DNA of 64,000 nt from NCBI GenBank assembly GCA_035559815.1, contig DATMAT010000034.1:54312-118311 (forward strand), in the 5' to 3' direction. Below the pieces are notes generated by a model. That model was not told where the DNA came from. It was given only the letters and a program-made list of their open reading frames with translations, and did no database searches. This stretch comes from Thermodesulfobacteriota bacterium (lineage in GTDB: Bacteria > Desulfobacterota_D > UBA1144 > Nemesobacterales > CSP1-2). The position numbers were made by a program, and so were the translations under genes. Positions 17,510-26,289 of the stretch are shown piece by piece. Position 1 is the stretch's first letter, and each line of letters starts with the position of its first letter.

Positions 17510-18918
17510 AAACCAGCTTTGTTGTACCTGAAGCTTTTGAGATAAATTAGCGGAGTAACCAACAAAGATGCTAGTTCACCTAACAGCGTGGATAGAATTA
17601 GTTTATGAACATTGGAGAAATCCCTGTCGCTATCCCTCAACATCCCAATAGACAAATCATAAAAATACGATTTCCTGACGGCGAAAGTAAAAGGAGACAG
17701 GGTTGGAGAAACTACTACATCAAAACCGGAGAAAAGTATTCTAGTAAAAACCCGGACATTGTAGAATATGCTGTTTAGTCTTTTGGAATCCATGGAAATC
17801 ATATTACCGAAGTACGGCTTGAATACATCCTCCCGGTCACTTCGGACCAGTAGTGTAACCGTCGCTCGTGGAAACACCTCCTCAACCTTTTCATTCAGCC
17901 TCAAGATGCTTTCTTTTATGTCCCCGGCTACTACTAAGACACCCTTTACACTTTCATCTTTGGCTACGACCCTTTCCGGTATCTCCGTCTCATATTCTTC
18001 CTCGTTAAGATCGTACCTTCCCCACCGGTTACTACAGAAATCCCTGAGAGCGTCTAAGGTAATAAATCTGCGTTTTATGTTTTCTCTCTTTTTTCTATTC
18101 AATAGTCCGAAGATCACTCCTTTGCTTAGGTATCTAAAGTAATTATAAAATATCAGAAACCTCTTGAGCATACCGGTGTGCTTCGTGTACACCAGAAGGG
18201 AATTCCTGATGCCGTAATAATCGGTATTCCGTCCCCTCCTTTTCTCGGTAAAGGAAGGATGGTAAACAACCGATTGCGGGACCGCCATTACTTTAAAACC
18301 GTTATCCTTGAAAGTAAGACCCCAATCCATGTCATCCCAGAAAAAGAATAATCTTTCATCCATGAGACCAACCTTATCGAGTGATTCCACCCTGACTAAA
18401 GCGGAACAGATAGCCACATAATCCACTTCCTTTGGATTTCGTTCATCTATACCCCTTTTATTCCGGTAAAATGGGGTCACCCCTATAGTATTCCACTTGA
18501 ACGACCCTCCAAGTGCAACGGTCATATCTTTTTCCTCAGTATCGACGATCCTGGACCCGGCTATGCCTATCTCACTATCACTCTCCATAACTTTTACCAA
18601 TTCGACCAAGGTGGTTTTCTCTATCACCGCATCGTTATCCAAAAGCCATACATATTTAAACCCGCCCTTTGCCAGGGCGTACCTGATTCCGGTGTTGAAT
18701 CCCCCGGTTCCGCCCAGGTTTTCGGGGTTTATTATGAGCCGGGTGTTGGGATACTTTTCTCTTATGATATCCGGCGAACCATCTGTAGATGCGTTGTCCA
18801 CGACTACAATCTCGTAATTGTCATAATCTATATTCCGTAAATGCCCCAATAGATTGAGCACGTAATCCTTCTTATTCCAGTTAACTATAACTATAGCCAC
18901 TCTTGGATTAAGAGACAT
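17506..18918 (-). CDS. GT2 glycosyltransferase with C-terminal Rossmann-like domain and membrane anchor (paralogue)
   Basis: A 470-residue paralogue of the gene at 15053. N-terminal GT-A domain: VAIVIVNWNKKDYV, VVDNASTDGSPD, WLLDNDAVIE and FFFWDDMDWGLTFKDNGF. A divergent middle precedes a second domain opening KGVLVVAGDIKESILRL, then a C-terminal hydrophobic segment (LLGELASLLVTPLIYL). It is the first gene of the minus-strand cluster. GGCGAGGAG directly precedes the ATG. The NWN and WDDMDW signature suggests transfer of rhamnose or galactofuranose; this is family-level inference. Confidence 0.87.
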   Translation of the reverse strand: MSLNPRVAIVIVNWNKKDYVLNLLGHLRNIDYDNYEIVVVDNASTDGSPDIIREKYPNTRLIINPENLGGTGGFNTGIRYALAKGGFKYVWLLDNDAVIEKTTLVELVKVMESDSEIGIAGSRIVDTEEKDMTVALGGSFKWNTIGVTPFYRNKRGIDERNPKEVDYVAICSALVRVESLDKVGLMDERLFFFWDDMDWGLTFKDNGFKVMAVPQSVVYHPSFTEKRRGRNTDYYGIRNSLLVYTKHTGMLKRFLIFYNYFRYLSKGVIFGLLNRKKRENIKRRFITLDALRDFCSNRWGRYDLNEEEYETEIPERVVAKDESVKGVLVVAGDIKESILRLNEKVEEVFPRATVTLLVRSDREDVFKPYFGNMISMDSKRLNSIFYNVRVFTRILFSGFDVVVSPTLSPFTFAVRKSYFYDLSIGMLRDSDRDFSNVHKLILSTLLGELASLLVTPLIYLKSFRYNKAGL

Positions 18919-19121
18919 CTCCTCGCCTTTTATTATATTGATTAACTAAGAAACCGAACAAGAATTTTTCACTAATTCTTTGATAGCTATTTGCGGACTC
19001 ATTACATCTTATCTTACCGCTAATAGAAAGGCAACCATAGTTGGGACAAGGCTATCGGTGAATATGAGAAATAATATTCTAGGTTAGTTTAGGTCTAAAG
19101 AATGAGATAAAATTAATAAGG

Positions 19122-20807
19122 TTAATTCTCGCAGGAGATATTGATTTCCCCATCCCAGCACGTGTCAGAACCAGGGCCTCCGTTCAAATCATCGGTTTGA
19201 GGGCCCCCGTCCAGAAGGTCCTTTCCTTTATTTCCTTTAACGGTATCGTCATCCCCTTCCCCTTTCAGTATATCGTTTCCAAGCTTTCCCCTTAGCTCGT
19301 CGTTCCCTGGCCCGCCTAAAATCACCTCCCTACCCTTATGACCGACCAGCAGATCATCCCCCTCCCCTCCATCGATGCAGTCATTACCGGCAAAGCCCCT
19401 TATTGTATCGTTGCCCTCAAGACCGCATATTATGTCCTCGCCGGGAGTGCCGTCAATCACATCATCGCCATCCGTACCCAATATTGCATCAGGATCGCTA
19501 CAATCGCAGCCCAAAATGCTATCAACTGCTATCCTGGCATCAACTCGTGGGAATCTGCGTCCGTTTCTACTATCTAGTATAGGTTTGCCTGCAGTTTTCA
19601 TTATGACCTTTAACTCGTCCGGGGTGAGGTCAGGATTAGCCTCAACCATTAGCGCGGCGACGCCGGCTGCATGAGGAGTGGCCATAGAGGTACCGGACAT
19701 GTTAGTAGTACCGCCTCCTAGCTTTGAGGAGGTGATTTCCTGTCCGGGGGCCAGCATGTCTAGGATGGGGGATGCATTGGAAAAAGATGCTACCTGGTCG
19801 GTTGTGTCGCTTGTAGCACCAACGGATATAGCAGAAGATATACAGGCCGGAGAGCTAATCCTACTTGCCGAAAAATCATTGCCCGAGGCGGCAAAAGTAG
19901 CCACACCGTTTGCATTTAAACTGTTTAAAGCCTGGGTGGTCAAAGGATCTGAGGAATCGCAATTACTGGAAAAGAGGCCGCCTCCGAGACTCATATTTAT
20001 AACCTTTATGTCGAGGTTCTTATCCTGGACCTGGCTTAAGACCCAGTCAAGGCCGTCCAGTACGCCGGAACTGCAGCCCGAGCCGCTATCTGAAAGCACC
20101 TTTACCGCAACAATCCCCGCATCGGGGGCTACACCTTGTGGTGAAGTTATGATCCCGGAAACGTGGGTTCCGTGACCATTACCATCTTCGGCTGAGTCAG
20201 GGCCGCCAGGGCAACAAGACGAACATCCAGATGAAGGGTTTTGACAGGTGCAGCGTTGAGCAACCAAGTCGTCCATCAGTTGAGGATGGTCAGTGTCAAT
20301 TCCAGTATCGAGAACAGCTACGATTATGCCTGTTCCGGTCAGACCGTCAGTCCGGTCATGCACCTTATCGGCGTTGATACGGGGCACGCTCTGGCCTAGT
20401 GTCGCAAAGACCTCGGTGGGAGTATAAACCAGTGCCACGTCGGGATGCGCAGATAGTTTGGCCAGACCGCTTTTAGTGACCTCACCAGCAAAGCCATTAA
20501 TATTTTCCCACCTTGATCTCAGTCTGAAATCATTGACGTTTAGGCTCGATAAAACCCTGTTCTGTGTCCTGTTTATCATTAACTTCCGGGTTATAAAATC
20601 TTCCGGGAAAGAGACGGGAGTAGCTAGAGCCACTATAACCATGGTCATTCCGTCAGGGCTCGATTCCAATTCCTTAAAAACGTTGGCCCTGATCTTATCA
20701 ACCACCTGTGCTTGGCCATGAAAATTAATGCTGAAGAAAAAAACGATAAAGAAAAACATAAAGGTTACCGGTGTAAGAATTAAAAAACTCTTTTTGCTCA
20801 ATATCAA
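19122..20807 (-). CDS. Secreted subtilisin-like serine peptidase with RTX-repeat tail
   Basis: A 561-residue preproprotein. Residues 1-34 form a Sec signal peptide, and about 50-135 look like an I9-type propeptide. The S8 domain (about 155-430) has the triad Asp167 (VAVLDTGID), His212 (GNGHGTHVSG) and Ser374 (SGTSMATPH), with Asn310 in AASGND as the oxyanion residue. A cysteine-rich insert (TCQNPSSGCSSCC, about 187-199) follows Asp167. From about residue 440 come calcium-binding GGxGxDx-type nonapeptides, framed by GCDCSDPD and a terminal DTC...ISCEN. The same tail ends the next gene. A Sec signal plus RTX repeats is unlike classical type I secretion substrates, so the repeats may serve surface attachment or folding in calcium. 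Confidence 0.9.
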   Translation of the reverse strand: MILSKKSFLILTPVTFMFFFIVFFFSINFHGQAQVVDKIRANVFKELESSPDGMTMVIVALATPVSFPEDFITRKLMINRTQNRVLSSLNVNDFRLRSRWENINGFAGEVTKSGLAKLSAHPDVALVYTPTEVFATLGQSVPRINADKVHDRTDGLTGTGIIVAVLDTGIDTDHPQLMDDLVAQRCTCQNPSSGCSSCCPGGPDSAEDGNGHGTHVSGIITSPQGVAPDAGIVAVKVLSDSGSGCSSGVLDGLDWVLSQVQDKNLDIKVINMSLGGGLFSSNCDSSDPLTTQALNSLNANGVATFAASGNDFSASRISSPACISSAISVGATSDTTDQVASFSNASPILDMLAPGQEITSSKLGGGTTNMSGTSMATPHAAGVAALMVEANPDLTPDELKVIMKTAGKPILDSRNGRRFPRVDARIAVDSILGCDCSDPDAILGTDGDDVIDGTPGEDIICGLEGNDTIRGFAGNDCIDGGEGDDLLVGHKGREVILGGPGNDELRGKLGNDILKGEGDDDTVKGNKGKDLLDGGPQTDDLNGGPGSDTCWDGEINISCEN

Positions 20808-20959
20808 TCTCCTCAGCGAAAAAGAAGAGGTTTTATCTTAGGTTGTATTATCTTTGTTTTGGTTAATTTATGAAGTGTAGAGATATTAATATAAGCTGAA
20901 CAAAAAATAAAGGGGGGAATCACTTTTAACAAATGATACCCCCTTAAAATCTATTTAGA

Positions 20960-22384
20960 TTAGTTCTCGCAAGAGTTATTTATTTCACCGTTCATACAGG
21001 TGTCAATGTCCAGGCCGCCATTCAAGTCGTCAGTACCAAGGCCTCCATTGAGCGTGTCCATTTTTTGATTTCCCCGTAATATGTCGTCTCCATCTTCTCC
21101 CTTCAGTATATCGTTTCCCTTGCCGCCGTTGATCGTATCGTTATCGTCACCGCCCTCGATAGTATCATCGCCAACATTCCCGCTCAAAACATCGTTACCC
21201 GGGCCACCGTAAATGACATCCCTGCCCTTGCCGCCACTAATAGTATCATCGCCCTCTCCGCCATCAAGACAATCATTCCCACCAAAGCCGTTTATAGTGT
21301 CGTTACCCCCAAGACCGCATATCACGTCATCCCCGGCTGTACCGTCCAGAACATTATCGTTATCATCGCCGAGTATGGCATTAGGGTCATCACAATTGCA
21401 TCCGGCTGAAGCGGAAGATGATGATACCGACCATCCCAGGTCCTCGAATAGAGCCAATGTAAGCTCGGCATCGAAATTTGGGCCAGTATAAGAGGGCTCC
21501 ATCATCTCGTTAGGGGAAACCGCTGTATTGTAATGTGCCACCGACGAGCCGGGCTGCACCGGATTAGGGGCGTACATTTGTACCCGGCCGCCTATCCCCA
21601 GTCCATTTGTTAGCTTCCCACCGGCATCAGCGGTTACGTTAGACCCATTCCATAACAGCCTAGTACCCGATGTTATGGCGGTAAGTCTTTGAGATGTGGT
21701 CATATTAATCAGGTCCTTAATGCCATTCGCCGGGTCGTTGTAAACTAAATTACGGTCATATATACCGGGAGTACCCAAACTGCCGTTATCGCCTATCAAG
21801 TCGATGAATCCAAGACCATGTCCAAGCTCATGTAGTACGACGGTGAAGAAATCAATATGACCTCCGGAATTACCGTCTAATCCATAGTACCAATTCACAT
21901 TTCCCAACACGCTGGAATTATCCACGTCGCTGTTGAATCTCGCTATTATCTCCGGATTTGCAGAGCCATTCAGGTCCGTGCCAGCAATAGAGTTGGCCAG
22001 GGCCACCGGATATAAGGTGTTCGGAACCGGCTGATTGGCAAAGTTGTTATGCACGCTATATGCCCCGGCAGACCCCAGAATTGCGCTGTTTGAGCTGCCC
22101 CCCATCGAGTCAAAGGTGGCCCCTACTTTAATTACAACGTTACTTTGTAGAAAACCACCCCAGAAATCGGCAGCGGCCTGAAAAGCGTTAAGGCGCGCCT
22201 GGCCCCGTGTCGTTGCGTTATTCCCTCCGACAGGGGTGAATGAGGCGGGGTCGTTAAACCCCTCGTTTGGACCGTCATTGTTAACAACAATTATGGTGGC
22301 GGCGACGGACGGAAGGTATGTAAGTACAGAAAAAGAGACTGTAAGCATCGCCAGTACATATAGTTTTGAGAGACGAAATAACAT
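20960..22384 (-). CDS. Secreted zinc metalloprotease (HExxHxxGxxD) with RTX-repeat tail
   Basis: A 474-residue protein with an N-terminal signal peptide (cleavage near VAA-T, about 28). The zinc site is HELGHGLGFID: His185, Glu186, His189 and probably Asp195 as third ligand. This is the snapalysin-like variant of the metzincin HExxHxxGxxH. A candidate Met-turn is NEMMEPSY (about 293). From about 330 an RTX domain runs to the end, introduced by GCNCDDPN and closed by DTC...NSCEN, almost the same as the subtilase tail next door. Each gene has its own spacer of about 150 bases, so they may be separately transcribed. Likely extracellular proteolysis or surface processing. Confidence 0.87.
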   Translation of the reverse strand: MLFRLSKLYVLAMLTVSFSVLTYLPSVAATIIVVNNDGPNEGFNDPASFTPVGGNNATTRGQARLNAFQAAADFWGGFLQSNVVIKVGATFDSMGGSSNSAILGSAGAYSVHNNFANQPVPNTLYPVALANSIAGTDLNGSANPEIIARFNSDVDNSSVLGNVNWYYGLDGNSGGHIDFFTVVLHELGHGLGFIDLIGDNGSLGTPGIYDRNLVYNDPANGIKDLINMTTSQRLTAITSGTRLLWNGSNVTADAGGKLTNGLGIGGRVQMYAPNPVQPGSSVAHYNTAVSPNEMMEPSYTGPNFDAELTLALFEDLGWSVSSSSASAGCNCDDPNAILGDDNDNVLDGTAGDDVICGLGGNDTINGFGGNDCLDGGEGDDTISGGKGRDVIYGGPGNDVLSGNVGDDTIEGGDDNDTINGGKGNDILKGEDGDDILRGNQKMDTLNGGLGTDDLNGGLDIDTCMNGEINNSCEN

Positions 22385-22437
22385 TGCTATAATTACCTCC
22401 TAACTAAAAACTTACTCTCGTTATTTCCACCAAAAAT

Positions 22438-22899
22438 TTACTCATCCCCATGTTTGGCATGATTCTGCTTGGAACAGTCTGTGGATAATTTTCCATTCCC
22501 GTCTATGGCCGCCCTTGAAAAATAGTGATAACTTTCCGGCAGGACTATCATCACCCCGCCACCCGGAGCCGGCTCTTCGAACAGCTCTTCCGAGACGCTT
22601 GACGAACCGATCCCTCTGGTAACAGATATATCCTCTTCTTCCACAGGGGTTTCGATAAATTCTCCGGTTTCCGGGTCTATAAAGACCTTATATCCAGAGG
22701 ATGTATCACTGGGAATGGCAGGAGTCCTGTAATCAGGTTCTCTCTTTTCAGGTGAGACAATAATTTTATTTTCATCAATTTTATTTGCCTGTGGCGTCTC
22801 CGGATACACGTCAGAACCAAGGCTAAACGAGAAAAAGGTTAGGCCGAAGATTAAACCTGCTGTTAACCTATGATTAAGAAAAAAAGAAAATAAACTCAT
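22438..22899 (-). CDS. Small secreted or anchored protein of unknown function
   Basis: A 153-residue protein not recognised. Residues about 10-29 (LTAGLIFGLTFFSFSLG) look like a signal peptide or N-terminal anchor. The middle contains GYKVFIDPETGEFIETP, a phrase found in assorted secreted proteins, and a Gly/Pro-rich stretch. The C-terminus is polar, with one Cys and DCSKQNHAKHGDE. It lies about 50 bases upstream of the metalloprotease on the same strand and is likely in the same transcript, so it may be an accessory, inhibitor or substrate. No function is assigned. Confidence 0.6.
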   Translation of the reverse strand: MSLFSFFLNHRLTAGLIFGLTFFSFSLGSDVYPETPQANKIDENKIIVSPEKREPDYRTPAIPSDTSSGYKVFIDPETGEFIETPVEEEDISVTRGIGSSSVSEELFEEPAPGGGVMIVLPESYHYFSRAAIDGNGKLSTDCSKQNHAKHGDE

Positions 22900-23111
22900 T
22901 CTAGATTACCTCCAATCATTCCTGTTCCATTGATAATTTATGATGACACTTATAGGTGGCAAGTATCATGCCCCAAGCAAGCCTGGATTACTCTTGGCGA
23001 AATAAGTTAAGGATTTATTGCTATTAGGCTATTCATAAAGTAAGTTGATGGTTTAGTTAACTTTAGTTCATAAGGTACAAATAACAGGTTACAATTGCCA
23101 TAAAATGTCAG

Positions 23112-23855
23112 TTATGACAATTTTTGTCCATTGCTTTCCGCCACTATTGCCCCTTCTTTAATAAAGATGGTTCTATCCACTATTTCCTGCATTTGGCGCT
23201 TATTATGCGATACCAAAACTATTGTCTTTTTATTCCTTATTTCCTGAATTCTATCGAAGCACTTTTCTTTAAAAGACTCGTCACCCACTGCAAGAATCTC
23301 ATCCAAGAGCAGTATCTCCGCCTCACTATGGATGGCGATTGAAAACCCCAGCCTCGCGTTCATGCCCGAGGAATACTTCTTCACCGGCATGTCGATGAAT
23401 CGTTTTCCAATCCCCGAAAATTCAATTATGTCCTCTATTTTCTCCTTAATCTCCTTTATGGTCATCCCGATAATGGTACCGTTCATGTAGATATTCTCTC
23501 TCCCGGTTAAATCCGGATGAAACCCTGCACTAACCGATATTAACGGGGCAACCCTACCCCTGACAATGACCTCGCCCCGGTTAGGATAGGTAACCGACGC
23601 TATCAGCTTTATAATAGTGGTCTTCCCTGAACCGTTTGGCCCATATAAACCTACACACTCTCCCCTCCGTAAAGACATGTTGATGTCTCTCAACGCCCAA
23701 AATTCCCCCTCCCTCAGGTTCTCATTGGCATCCCTTCTATCATTTATACCCAAAAGGTTATTGATAAGGTCTTCCCTCAGGGATCGATGGAGCACCTCTC
23801 TTACCGAGTATTTCTTCCAGACATCTTTGAGCTCAATTACTGTATCAGATGACAT
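23112..23855 (-). CDS. Polysaccharide ABC exporter ATPase (Wzt/TagH-like)
   Basis: A 247-residue ABC ATPase. Walker A is GLYGPNGSGKTT, the signature is KYSSGMNARLGFS (SSGM form typical of the Wzt/KpsT/TagH class), Walker B is ILLLDEILAVGD and the switch is VLVSHNK. The N-terminal extension before the Walker A is normal for this class. It lacks the C-terminal carbohydrate-binding domain of O-antigen Wzt, so export is probably of the unselective kind. Its start overlaps the permease stop by eleven bases. With the permease it should move an undecaprenyl- or lipid-linked glycan across the inner membrane. Confidence 0.9.
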   Translation of the reverse strand: MSSDTVIELKDVWKKYSVREVLHRSLREDLINNLLGINDRRDANENLREGEFWALRDINMSLRRGECVGLYGPNGSGKTTIIKLIASVTYPNRGEVIVRGRVAPLISVSAGFHPDLTGRENIYMNGTIIGMTIKEIKEKIEDIIEFSGIGKRFIDMPVKKYSSGMNARLGFSIAIHSEAEILLLDEILAVGDESFKEKCFDRIQEIRNKKTIVLVSHNKRQMQEIVDRTIFIKEGAIVAESNGQKLS

Positions 23856-24624
23856 CGGCGAAGGCCCGCTCTGTCCTTATGAAAAATCTATAGGATATAT
23901 AATAGAGAATAACCAAGATGACACCGACGAAAACGAACTGCCATAGAATCACTCCCCGGCCTTCGATCATACACCTTCGCATATTCTCGATTATAAATGT
24001 CAGGGGGTTTAAAAGCAGAATGAGCTTGAGTTTAATACTGAGACCGTCGATCGAGTACAGGATAGGAGAAGCGAAAAAAAGGAGCCTGATGAAAAACTCC
24101 GATGCCAGCCTCACATCCCGATAATAGACGTTAATGCTGGAAAGTAAGAGGGACATCGACACGGTGAAAAAAAAGAGCAGCATCACCAGCGGGATAACCC
24201 ATAACATGGTCCAGGTTATGGGGATCTTGTGTATGAACAATATCAGGGGAAACAAAAGAAAAGCTATGAAAAAATCAAAGAGAGCAGCCAGCACCCGGGA
24301 TATGGGTATAATCTCGCGAGGGAAATATATTTTTCTGATCAGGCTGTGCTGGCCGGCCAGGCTATTTATGGATTGATTAATAGATGATGAAAAAAAGGTC
24401 CAGGGCAATAGACCGGCTAAGAAGAAAACCGCTTTAGGATAGTCCTTTATTCTTATGTCCATCACGTATGTAAAAATAAATGTAAGCAGCGCCATCATGC
24501 TCAGGGGTTGAATTAGAGCCCATAGCACCCCAATGATAGAATGACGGTAACGAATGGTGAATTCCCGCCAAACATAGATAAAGAATAAATCTTTGTATGG
24601 ATAGAGCCTCTTGAATATCTCCAT
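23845..24624 (-). CDS. Polysaccharide ABC exporter permease (Wzm-like)
   Basis: A 259-residue ABC-2 permease with about six helices. Typical landmarks: FFIYVWREFTIRYRHSIIG before TM1, GVLWALIQPLSMM, FLAGLLPWTFFSSS, and INVYYRDVRLASEF in the cytoplasmic loop. It is translationally coupled to the ATPase by overlap. A GT2 gene lies upstream on the same strand (24695-25615, 70 bases away). The trio probably assembles and exports the sulfated surface glycan predicted from the neighbours. Confidence 0.92.
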   Translation of the reverse strand: MEIFKRLYPYKDLFFIYVWREFTIRYRHSIIGVLWALIQPLSMMALLTFIFTYVMDIRIKDYPKAVFFLAGLLPWTFFSSSINQSINSLAGQHSLIRKIYFPREIIPISRVLAALFDFFIAFLLFPLILFIHKIPITWTMLWVIPLVMLLFFFTVSMSLLLSSINVYYRDVRLASEFFIRLLFFASPILYSIDGLSIKLKLILLLNPLTFIIENMRRCMIEGRGVILWQFVFVGVILVILYYISYRFFIRTERAFADVI

Positions 24625-24694
24625 TTAGCCAGTATCACCGCATCGATCAGGGACCAGATATATTATGCCTGTATAACTCATCACCAATGACCAT

Positions 24695-25615
24695 TCAATT
24701 ATACTCGATTTTTCTCCCAATCATCGAGTAAAAGACGCCAACCAAGAACCCCAGGCTAAATCTGCCCTGCATTCTCACTTTTTGACTTATCGGGAATAGC
24801 AGAAGGGGTAAATACCTTGACCCGTTTGCCAGAAGCATGAGCCATATAATTAACGGGTACCGGTGTCTTAGCTTGGCAAAGGATAACCCGACAGCCCGAG
24901 CCTTATTGGAGTCGGTCATTATGAGTGGAGGATGAAGATAATTGAGTCTATTAGACTGATAAAATCTCCTGCCCGAGGCCATAAACCTCACCACGAACTC
25001 CACGTCCTCCTGTCCGGTTATCTCCGAGATAAAACCTTTTAGTTCTTTTAATACATCCCTCCGGTAAGCCATACAACGGTTTGTAGGGAAATAGGGCTGG
25101 TGATAACAATACTTTCCCTCTAACACGCAATAACTGGCAGTACCACGGGGTATGACAGCATCAGCCCCGGAATCTTCGAACTCTTCGACTAAATTCGAGA
25201 GGAAGTCCCTTTGCAAGATCACCGTATCATCGTCGAGGAATAATACCAGCCTTCCTTTAGCCTTGGAGAGCCCGTAATTTCTGGAGTAACCCATCTGCCC
25301 ATGGTTCTCCGAGAGCGAAAAATACCTCACATTGTGCAGCATTGGCTTAAAAACCTCCGAAATCTTTTTGCCCTCATCGCTTCCTCCCCGGTCCTCAACC
25401 AAGATCACCTCGAATCTCTCCTGGGGAAAATCCTGCTCGGCCAGACTGTGAAGGACATTCTTCAGGATGTTTATCCTTCCGTAGAAGTTTATTACACAAG
25501 ATATATCGTAACCTAAGTCCCCACCCTCAATATCAGCACTTCCCTCTAAGGGGAAAGGAAACAGCCTATAAGCCGCCAAGAGTAGGCTTGTCCTTAGATT
25601 CATGGTTTTCTTCAC
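24695..25615 (-). CDS. GT2 family glycosyltransferase
   Basis: A 306-residue GT-A enzyme: ISCVINFYGRINILKNVL opens the nucleotide-binding fold, with VILVEDRGGSDEGKK, the DxD-type VLFLDDDTVIL, and GFISEITGQEDVEFVVRF as the catalytic-base region (EDVEF). A hydrophobic stretch (about 268-285) near the C-terminus may tether it to the membrane. It differs from the two long GT2 paralogues and lacks their second domain. The adjacent Wzm/Wzt genes on the same strand suggest one transcript. Confidence 0.87.
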   Translation of the reverse strand: MKKTMNLRTSLLLAAYRLFPFPLEGSADIEGGDLGYDISCVINFYGRINILKNVLHSLAEQDFPQERFEVILVEDRGGSDEGKKISEVFKPMLHNVRYFSLSENHGQMGYSRNYGLSKAKGRLVLFLDDDTVILQRDFLSNLVEEFEDSGADAVIPRGTASYCVLEGKYCYHQPYFPTNRCMAYRRDVLKELKGFISEITGQEDVEFVVRFMASGRRFYQSNRLNYLHPPLIMTDSNKARAVGLSFAKLRHRYPLIIWLMLLANGSRYLPLLLFPISQKVRMQGRFSLGFLVGVFYSMIGRKIEYN

Positions 25616-25710
25616 TTTTGGTTACATTTGTAATTGCTCTACGGGAAAAGTCAAGCGATTAGTTGGCTAATTGCCATCTTTACTTTAGAATATGGATTGG
25701 AGAATATCTT

Positions 25711-26235
25711 ATGGGCGGGTCGAGGGACAGGATCATAATTAAGCAGGGCGATATTACCGATATGGAAGTAGAAGCAATCGTGAATGCGGCCAACACGGAA
25801 CTGGTTCTGGGAAGCGGGGTCGCCGGGGCCATAAGAAAGAAAGGCGGAGACACAATTCAAGAAGAATGCGATAACATCGGCCGCATCCCGCTCGGGCAGG
25901 CGGTAATTACCGGAGCGGGGAAATTAAAGTCAAAATACATAATTCATGCAGCCGGAATGCACCTCGGCGGCCGGGTAACCGAAGAATCTTTAAGGGAGTG
26001 TACTATGAATTGCCTGCTAAGGGCTGATGAGAAGGGAATTAGGACCATTGCATTTCCAGCGATTGGGACTGGGGTAGGAGGTTTTCCGGTCGCTGAATGC
26101 GCTAGGGTCATGATCGACACAGTCATAGACCATATTAAAAGATATCAAAATATCGAAACGGTTTATTTTGTCCTTTTCGATGAGAAGAACTTTAAAGTTT
26201 TTGATGACTGCCTGAAAAGCAAGCAAGGACATTGA
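25711..26235 (+). CDS. Macro-domain protein (ADP-ribose binding or hydrolase)
   Basis: From the ATG at 25711, preceded by GGAGA at seven bases, the protein is 174 residues and consists of one macro domain. Key stretches are IVNAANTELVLGSGVAGAI (adenosine and distal-ribose loop) and FPAIGTGVGGFPVAECA (phosphate loop). Family members remove ADP-ribose from proteins or deacetylate O-acetyl-ADP-ribose. The C-terminal half carries VYFVLFDEKNFKVF. A Nudix hydrolase gene follows about 50 bases downstream. The frame is open upstream to a TTG at 25663, but the extra 16 residues do not resemble the family. Confidence 0.9.
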   Translation: MGGSRDRIIIKQGDITDMEVEAIVNAANTELVLGSGVAGAIRKKGGDTIQEECDNIGRIPLGQAVITGAGKLKSKYIIHAAGMHLGGRVTEESLRECTMNCLLRADEKGIRTIAFPAIGTGVGGFPVAECARVMIDTVIDHIKRYQNIETVYFVLFDEKNFKVFDDCLKSKQGH

Positions 26236-26250
26236 AACTCGATTCATTTC

Positions 26251-26277
26251 GATGAGACGCATGGCGTGCGTCTCATC
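26251..26277. repeat. GAGACGC hairpin between macro and Nudix genes
   Basis: An inverted repeat with 11-bp arms GATGAGACGCA and TGCGTCTCATC and a five-base loop. The core AGACGC/GCGTCT is shared with the palindrome inside the heptosyltransferase gene (56119-56142). An in-frame GTG that could start the Nudix gene lies inside it. Confidence 0.7.
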
Positions 26278-26289
26278 CAGGGTGAGTGT

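Noticed and set aside
19025..19080. GEMM-like (c-di-GMP) riboswitch text GGCAACC...GGGACAAGGC on the + strand
   Set aside because: The order GGCAACC, short stem, GGGAC, AAGGCTATCGG recalls GEMM, but the GAAA loop and the GACGCAAAGCC block are missing. It would also be antisense to both neighbouring genes.
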